Positions 57,493 through 64,000 of a stretch of 64,000 bases of DNA are shown in pieces. Both the position numbers and the translations under genes were made by a program. Location: contig NC_088786.1 in NCBI RefSeq assembly GCF_949628265.1, positions 40,383,681-40,447,680 of the forward strand. The letters are read 5' to 3'. This stretch comes from Cloeon dipterum. Taxonomy: Eukaryota > Arthropoda > Insecta > Ephemeroptera > Baetidae. Every line of letters begins with the position of its first letter. Position 1 is the stretch's first letter. Below the pieces are notes generated by a model, which saw only the letters and a list, made by a program, of their open reading frames with translations, was not told the DNA's origin and did no database searches.

Positions 57493-60400
57493 TTATTTAA
57501 AGCAATAAATAAAATAAGAAATAATCAGACTCACGATTAGCGCGAGGACGTCGGAGATCATGAGCATGTAGAAGACATTCTTCCACCCCGTGGAGGAAAT
57601 GAGGCCGGCCAACAGCGGGCCGACAGCGGCGCCGATGGAGCCGGTGCCGTCGATGATGGCGGTGACGGTGGCCAGCGCCTTGCTGCTGCCCTCGAGCGAG
57701 GGGTGCGTGCCCAGCTGCGCTGACACGGCCGTCGTGATCAGCGCGTACGGCCCGTTCACCAACGCCCCGGTCACGATCAGCAATGGCACCACCACGTTCA
57801 GGCCCAGGGTGCCCCACAACTCGTACGCAAAGAGCTGAAAGAATTAAATGTGAGTCATTTGTCGTTAAAAAAAAACCGAACGCTCACCGATGGCACAGCT
57901 AAAATAAGCATCACAGCGCAAGTGGTAGCACTCATCCCCGTGGAGTCGCTGATGGCCCCTGCCGCGATGCCACCGACGATGCCGCCGATGTCGAAGATTG
58001 AGGAAATGTCGGCACTCATTTCGGCTCCTGCCCCGGCTGGAATTTAATTTTTAATTCGTCACTGACTGAAATTAAATATTTAATTACAGGCGCTGTGGAT
58101 GTAGAGGGGCAGCCAGTAGAGGAATGTGTAGCTCACGAGCTTGGCGAAGAAAAGACTTAGGCTGAACTCGACCACGCCCTGAAAACAGCAAAATAATTAG
58201 AAAATTCGTGAAAAATGTCAAATTATATCTACTTACAGGAATGCACAGCGCTTGGTAAAAGGTAATTGCTTTCGGTCCAGAAAGAAGGGCTTCGTCTTCT
58301 GCCGCATTGCTCTGAAAATTTTTGTTTCGTTAAAAATAAGAAATTAAAATAAATAAAAATCTCACATCAGCATCAGGATGGTGATCCACGTCACTGTCGG
58401 ACGAGATTTCTTCCGAACTGACGTTGGTTGGATTGACAATTCTCCTGTACGGCTGCTGCTGGATTGTCTGTTTGGCAATAAAACGACAGAAATTATACAG
58501 AAATAAATAAAATTACGGATAAGCGCTGATGAAAAAATGAGGCGAGGAAAAATTGAAATGTCATTACTGGGGAGGTGACGCTAGCAGCATGCATAGAATT
58601 GGGCAAAAGGAGGCGGTACCGAGCGTTGACCTGCAATCAGCAACAATCATCGGCTTCACGCATGCAAATGAGGACAAGATTCAAATAATGCTCTAAAACT
58701 ACAAGGAACTACTTGGTCCATAAATTAATTAAACAAGTGGCTTCCTCAGGTCACGTGACCTGGGGAAGGTCGGCAACAGGAAAAGGTAAAAAATCATCGG
58801 CAAAAGTGCTTGAAAGTACAGGAAATGCATTAAAAAACAGTCTTGGAGCGGATCTCAGGTCGGGGTACCCTGAAAAAGGTCGCTAAGGTACCCCAGGTCA
58901 CAGCCCTTCCTGAGGCCTGTCCGACGAGGGGTCGTGGTCGATGATCGGACAAACAGCCGAATTTTTACAAAAATAATAATTTTCACCCGTGTGCGTCGCA
59001 AAGCCGAGAAAACGGATAAAAATTAATTTTAATTTTTCTATGAGCGCGAAAAATCTGAAAATTGGTTTCCAGACTGTTGGTGGTCCTGCGCGTGCGATGA
59101 AGTCAGTAAAACTCTTTAAATGTGATCTATTTGAAAAAAAATGGCAAATATTTGTTTTCCCATGTTAACCATATGGAAAAAGCATTTTTTGAACTTAAAA
59201 ATCCATCTATTCATAGTATTTGTATCGGATCGGCTCGTATTTGGTCTTAAAATGATCCCTGATAAATTTAGCATCGACTGAGCAGTTACTTTATTGATTC
59301 ATTGCCCTGGACCGCAGATACGACCGGCAAAATTCTATAAAATTTCGACTTTTTTGTAAATTTGGCAGAAAAAAATTCGTAAAAATTCGACTAATGGTCC
59401 CATCCTGAAAAACCACACACGGGCGGACGCGCCTCGTTGTGGGGCATCGATTGGTACCCGAAACAGCGCCATCTGACCCATAGGGCCCCGCCTGGGCCTC
59501 GAAAATCTAAGTCGGCAAGCGTCACCAATCGTGTTTTTTCAGATTTTAAAAATTAATAACTCGGCTTCTATTGGTCGTATCGTAAAAAACCAAAAATAAT
59601 CCGACTCGCCGTGAAAATCTGCTTATTTTAGGCCCAATTGCTGCTGCCGCCAAATTCTACGCGATTTTTAAGTAATTTTTTTATTCGCCGGATTTAAAAT
59701 TCTGGCTAGGAAGAGTTTGAGAAACTAAATAATAAAAATTGATGCTCATTTCCGACATTTTATGACCAAAACAATTGTCAGTTTTAATATAAAACGGAAA
59801 AATCTACTCATGCAAAATTAGCCGGTGAAGAAATTGATGAACAATTAAAAACCCAGCAAAATGCTCCGATGTGTTAACAAAAAATTCGAACCCTGCTGCC
59901 TGGTCGCTCTGGCGGAGGGCATCCAACCTCTGCAGGCTCTGCGGGGAGGAAGAGGAACATGAGGAAGCCAGAACCGGCCACAATGAGGGCCGGCACGAAA
60001 AACGAGAGCGCCCAGTCCGTGTCGACGAAGGCCCCGGCCACCACGGAGCCGAGAATGTTGCCCACGGACGTGTGAGAGTTCCAAATTCCGAAAATCAAGC
60101 CTAAACGCAAATGTTAGCATCAATTTGTCACGGGAATAGATTTAAAAAACCTCTTTTTCCCTCTCCGAACCAGTTTCCGATGACGGTGACGACGCCAGGC
60201 CATCCGGTGGTTTGAAAGATGCCTCCCAAAACCTGCACTGCGATCAAATAGGTCATGTTGTGAATGTTGTAGGAGTAGGCTACACCAAAAAGGTAGCAAA
60301 ATATGCCCGAGAAGATCATTCCGAGCGACAGGAAGTAGCGCAAGTTCACCCTCTCCGCCACGAAGCCGCTGCAAAACGATTTAAATTAATAAATTACATT

Positions 60401-60901
60401 CTTTTCTCCAAATTTTAATCACCTGACAAACATTGCTGCGGCGTAGGCAAACAGGAAGGCGGAGTCCAGCGTGCCCAAGAGGGCGGACGCGTTTTGCCCG
60501 TCTGAAAATTTTATTTTTAATTTAATTTTACAAAAATTTAAAAAAATAATTATACCGAAGGGAGCCCAATCGCACCAGTTGTTCCTGTTGGTGGCGTTGA
60601 TGACGACCCATGGCGGAGGCTCCAAGCCGGTGCAGTTTTGGTTCAAGACGGCCTTCACCACGCTGATGGGTTTGCGCGACAGGTGGTAGGACATGTACGC
60701 CACGTACGTCAGCAGCAGCACGAAAAATCGGTACCTGAAGACGGTTAAAAATTACAATTAATTTCCCTTCAATATCAGACCATCAAATCCCTTTTATTAC
60801 CAGAGTGTCTTGTTTATTCGGAGAGACGGGCAGCACTTCCTGGAAAGGCACTGGAACGCCCGAATTCCGTACGGAGTGTCCATAACGGCGGGAGGACTCA
60901 T
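57493..60901 (-). CDS. SLC37-family sugar-phosphate exchanger (MFS)
   Basis: Exons 5'->3': 60801-60901, 60556-60734, 60423-60501, 60151-60368, 59892-60100, 58568-58630, 58366-58467, 58237-58311, 58088-58178, 57888-58036, 57493-57834. The sum is 536 codons (535 aa), close to SLC37A1/A2 size. Diagnostic wording includes [64 protein letters not shown] and SAQLGTHPS. These are the conserved MFS helices and loops of glucose-6-phosphate/phosphate antiporters. A luminal glycosylation-type NCTG lies between helices 1 and 2. Known homologues exchange sugar phosphates for phosphate in the endoplasmic reticulum membrane. Exon 6 (63 bp, phase 0-0) is a possible cassette in the cytosolic loop. A C-terminus inside exon 11 is assumed; an alternative donor at 57535 cannot be excluded. 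Which SLC37 member it is remains open. Confidence 0.9.
58845..58960. repeat. Dispersed repeat fragment in an SLC37 intron
   Basis: The words GATCTCAGGTCGGGGTACCC and CCTGAAAAAGGTC resemble the block at 15205-15300 and 33264-33360 in the lectin cluster flanks. One repeat family therefore reaches both halves of the window. Confidence 0.5.
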
Positions 60902-61881
60902 TTTTCCCTGCTGTCCAGGCAATCACAAGGCTGGCTCTACTCTACATGTGCCTTCAAGGGAGAAAACAACCTGCAGGCGAGCTCAAGGCGACTTCGCGGC
61001 CAGCCTGAATTCCCTGAAACGAAGACGATTATTACGCTTAAACGGCGTGTTTACAGTTTACGGCCAGTGCGTAGTGTCTGCTGATGGACACGCGCATTAA
61101 ATTCGTGAAAATGCGTTCGAAAAACTTACACAAGACGACAGGCAGGGCAGCAGTAGATGAAATAAGAAAATAAATAATCACAATCAGCTGCTCCTGAGTC
61201 AGCAACAGCAGCTCGACGCTGATTGGCTCTCACGGCTGGTCTCGAATTTCATTGGCTGGCGGGGGAATCCGCTCCTTCTTGGCGCGTTGGGAAATTCTTT
61301 GTTGTTTTCTTTGAATTTGGTTAATTACTTAGCGACCTAAAACCTAAATGGAATGGAAATTCAATAATAATTCTAGTTGTATTTTATGGTGTGACGTCTA
61401 AAATTCCCACCGCCATTAAAACGAGGATAAAGAAATATTGGAAGTCACAGAAACAGCAGCTCGACGCTGATTGGCTCTCAGCGTTTCATCGCAGCTGATC
61501 TCGAATTTCATTGGCTGCGCGGTAAATTCGCACGTTCCTTTTGGCGCGTTGGGAAATTCTTTGAAATTAGTTAATTACTTGATAATCCATAGCGACCTAA
61601 AGTGAATGGAAATTCCGGAAATTCAATAATTCTAGTTATAATCAAAGTTCATGACGTCTTAAATTCCCGCTGGTATTAAAATATGGTTATTTGAAATTCA
61701 TTTAACTCTCAAAAATGGAAAATTAAGGATTTATTTCGTTAAATGTCAAAATATTCAGTTAAAAAATTAAATTAAAATTAAAAATTCATTCATTCAAATA
61801 ATTAAAAACATATTTTCTTATTCAGTGGTTAATAATTATTCCGAAAATTAAATTAAATTGGCTTCCATTCAAACTCATTAT
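60902..61881. promoter_or_regulatory. Upstream region of the SLC37 gene with a duplicated CCAAT module
   Basis: Two diverged copies of a roughly 110-bp module lie at 61205-61310 and 61452-61570. Each has CGACGCTGATTGGCT, a second ATTGGCT about 30-40 bp on, and TTGGCGCGTTGGGAAATTC. ATTGG is the reverse of the CCAAT box; TTTTGGCGCG in the second copy fits an E2F site. The module lies 300-670 bp before the SLC37 start and just beyond the 3' end of the next minus-strand gene. Confidence 0.55.
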
Positions 61882-62833
61882 TTATTTCTGCAAAATTTTC
61901 AAAATCTCATCAAATTTCTTATCAATCTTTTCCTCAAGGTGCGCGAATTTCGCGTCAATATATTGAGTAATTTTCTCCTCGACTTGCATCAAGTACATTT
62001 TGTCAGCGTTCAGAGTTGCTTCACCTCCAGGACAGTAGACGTTACTCTGAAAAATAATTATTTCATCACAGCTGCGCTCTAACAAAACAACTTTAAAATT
62101 TTACCTGGAAGCTCGGTTGGCTCATGACAATTTCTTTGAAACTCTCGGCGTTTTTCGTCAGAGGCACTTTGGAGTCAAGTAAAATATTTTCCACTCTCTC
62201 AGCCATGGAGACGCTTTCGTTGAGCACCGAACAAGGCTCGACGACGATTCCCATTCCTAAAATCCACATCTCATTGCGCCTTGCTGCCCCTGCAAACTGT
62301 TATAAACGGATTTACAAATATTTTAATCCAAAAATTCCACAATTACTCTAATGGAGCATTTTCTTGTTGACGTTTTCGGCGCTAGTTTCGCTCTGTAAAC
62401 CTGCATTTCGTCTTCGTCGTCGCAATCGTCAGTGTTGACTGCATTTGTGGTGCTTTCGTACTCGCCGAGCCGGCCGAACAGCTCCAGCACCTTCGCCTGA
62501 ATCACAAAAATTAATAAGAATATTTTAATTCATTATTCTACCACCTCTGAGACTATCCAAACGCTTTTGATGCTAATTTTCGGATCAGTGAGCTCGACAG
62601 ACACTTCAAGCTGATCGGCTTCGTCCTGCCGAGACAAGGCAATGCACGAGTCGAGAGTCACGATTTCATCTATGTCAACACTGAGAGGAATAATTACAGG
62701 ATTTTAATTTAATAATATGCCAGAAAAATTACATCTTTGACGAATCTATGAGAGTGACAGCGTTTTTAATCTTCTTCTCATTAGTGATCCTCCAGTTGCA
62801 GGAAATTTTGAGCGAATTCGAATGCTCTGCCAT
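61882..62833 (-). CDS. PAAT-like protein (C10orf88 homologue, ABC-transporter-associated)
   Basis: Exons 5'->3': 62733-62833, 62545-62680, 62347-62496, 62105-62296, 61882-62046. The sum is 248 codons (247 aa). The resemblance is to human PAAT/C10orf88: VWIVSEAKVLELF against its VVSEARNMEVY region, an acidic stretch followed by VYRAKLAPKTSTRKCSIR matching its KKNLKLESSTHACKIKL type, and a C-terminal helical part. The human protein associates with mitochondrial ABC transporters, and function here is by homology only. It is shorter than the vertebrate protein. The exon-4 acceptor at 62296/62297 is chosen because only it keeps frame (a second AG lies 7 bp further on). The C-terminal 40 residues look like a coiled coil (FAHLEEKIDKKFDEILK). 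Confidence 0.65.
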
Positions 62834-63707
62834 GACGTGGAAGGGCAGAATTTTGATTTTACAGGGAATTTACACCTTCTCGTTTGCATACGCGTGCAAT
62901 CGCACTCTTTGTTTGTGTCTACCGGCCAGCGACGCTGATGTTGACAGGCTGTATCTCAGCTGATTCAGGCTGCGCACTGCAGAAGAGGGGCGTGGCCTTT
63001 GAAAAAGAAAATAAATAAAATTCTTTGTATTTCAGTGTTGACAAATGGCTGAACTGTTTCGAGCTTATTTGTTTTGGAATTTAAAAATAATTCAGTGTTT
63101 TTTGTTTGTTGGAATGTCCAGTAAAGTGTTTTTAATTCGATGAAATGACAAGCAGTGAAAAACATCATGATAGCCTCCCTCTAAGGATGGTAGGAAAAGG
63201 AGTTAAAATTAACTGTTCAAAAATGATGGCTCGACTCTGAGTTTTATCAAAATCTACAACCAAATATTAATTTAAAATGCTGAAAGATGCAATTCTTTAT
63301 TTTAAACTGCCTTCTAGATGTTTAAGTTGCTTTTAAACTTCTGGTTTCTTTACTCCTTGTTCTACACACCTTTAACTGGTGGAACTTCTGAGGGGCGTGG
63401 TCGCTGAATTCTTATCACGTAAAAATAATTCTTTTTCTGTTTTGTAGAAACTATAAACACAAAATCCGCATTTTAATAGATAAAATTTTCATAATTAAAA
63501 AAAATAAGCCAACTTCAAGCGGTTTGGCCTGATAATTAAAGTGTTTTTACAGAAATTTAGGCATTAGGGTCACGCCCCCCTGACGATTCATTATTTTTGT
63601 CGTGTTTTCACAAGTGCAGCTGATTGCTCGTCAGAATTTGACTATTATTCGGCCGGAAGAAGTTTCAGGTGCGTCTAAAATAGGAATTTAAGATCGAAAG
63701 GAGCAAA
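62834..63707. promoter_or_regulatory. Divergent promoter region between the PAAT-like gene and SNF8
   Basis: 870 bp between start codons of opposite-strand genes. No core element could be named with confidence. A GCCGGAAGAAGTT word (ETS-like, near 63651) lies about 50 bp before the SNF8 start codon. No other gene was seen. Confidence 0.4.
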
Positions 63708-64000
63708 ATGCGTCGTCGCACGGGGGTCGGGGCGATCCACAAGCAGAAGCTGGAGCAGGAAAAGTACAAGGACAAGGGCAGCGAGATGCAGGAGTCGCAC
63801 CTGGAGCAGATGTCGCGGCAGATGGAGGTGTTCAGGGCGAATTTGGAGGAGTTTGCCGGCAAGCACAAGCACGAGATCAAGAAGAACGCGCAGTTCCGGC
63901 GGCAGTTCCAGAGCATGTGCGCCGCCATCGGGGTGGACCCGCTGGCGTCCGGCAAGGGCTTCTGGTCGGTGCTCGGCATCGGCGACTTCTACTTCGAGCT
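63708..64000 (+). CDS. SNF8: Vacuolar-sorting protein SNF8/VPS22 (ESCRT-II subunit), 5' part
   Basis: The first 97 codons, cut by the window end with no intron yet. The reading [47 protein letters not shown] and GDFYFEL is nearly word for word that of animal SNF8/EAP30. The start is set by the family N-terminus. SNF8 with VPS25 and VPS36 forms ESCRT-II, which sorts ubiquitinated membrane cargo at endosomes. The codon use is GC-rich compared with the lectin cluster, as for the SLC37 gene. Confidence 0.95.
   Translation, partial: MRRRTGVGAIHKQKLEQEKYKDKGSEMQESHLEQMSRQMEVFRANLEEFAGKHKHEIKKNAQFRRQFQSMCAAIGVDPLASGKGFWSVLGIGDFYFE

Noticed and set aside
60810-61100. 96-codon plus-strand ORF over the SLC37 start
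   Set aside because: It is antisense of SLC37 exon 1 plus promoter DNA with no family resemblance.
62748-62963. 71-codon plus-strand ORF opposite the PAAT-like first exon
   Set aside because: The minus-strand exon joins in frame with four others; the plus-strand ORF has no context.
1-64000. CRISPR-like regularly spaced palindromes and bacterial operon features
   Set aside because: The repeats are dispersed MITEs with TTAA borders, and the genes have many spliceosomal introns; the DNA is from an animal.

Overview
This window is insect genomic DNA. It is AT-rich, its genes are split into many short GT-AG exons, and it carries TTAA-flanked MITEs, a TA-flanked DNA transposon and an LTR element. 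The odorant-binding-protein (PBP/GOBP) fold found here is, as far as known, a hexapod family. The order cannot be fixed from the sequence alone.

Region 1 (45-54556) is a cluster of six paralogous genes, called A to F here: A(-) 45-7778, B(+) 9220-14649, C(+) 17607-32793, D(-) 34631-39640, E(-) 42485-47466, F(-) 49456-54556. I reconstructed each gene exon by exon. B, E and F give continuous open models of 27 exons (about 1095, 1095 and 1117 aa). The encoded architecture is: signal peptide; short Lys-rich part with a KCCGFKKCMGK motif; Ser/Thr/Pro mucin-like segment; three C-type-lectin-like domains (CTLD1-3) joined by small Cys linkers; a six-cysteine PBP/GOBP odorant-binding-protein-like domain; and a fourth CTLD. 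I know of no described protein family with this architecture, and it is the main candidate novelty. A is cut by a DNA transposon inside exon 12. C has a 2-nt frameshift in exon 3 and a 10.1-kb LTR element in intron 4. D has a 2-nt frameshift in its last exon that removes the terminal CTLD4 cysteine. A fragment of a seventh copy lies at about 55.1 kb.

Mobile DNA: seven copies or relics of a palindromic TTAA MITE whose arms hold E2F-like and NRF-1-like sites; a 1.84-kb TA-flanked element with 60-bp subterminal repeats; a young gag-only LTR element (18724-28834) with about 7 kb of internal DNA lacking a recognisable pol; palindromic intergenic repeats shared by the gene flanks; and a poly(A)-ended retroposon near 56.1 kb.

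Region 2 (57.5-64.0 kb) holds conserved single-copy host genes: an SLC37-family sugar-phosphate exchanger (-), a PAAT/C10orf88-like gene (-), and the 5' end of SNF8/VPS22 (+, ESCRT-II), which runs off the window. The lectin cluster therefore looks like a locally duplicating, transposon-rich block beside a conserved housekeeping block.
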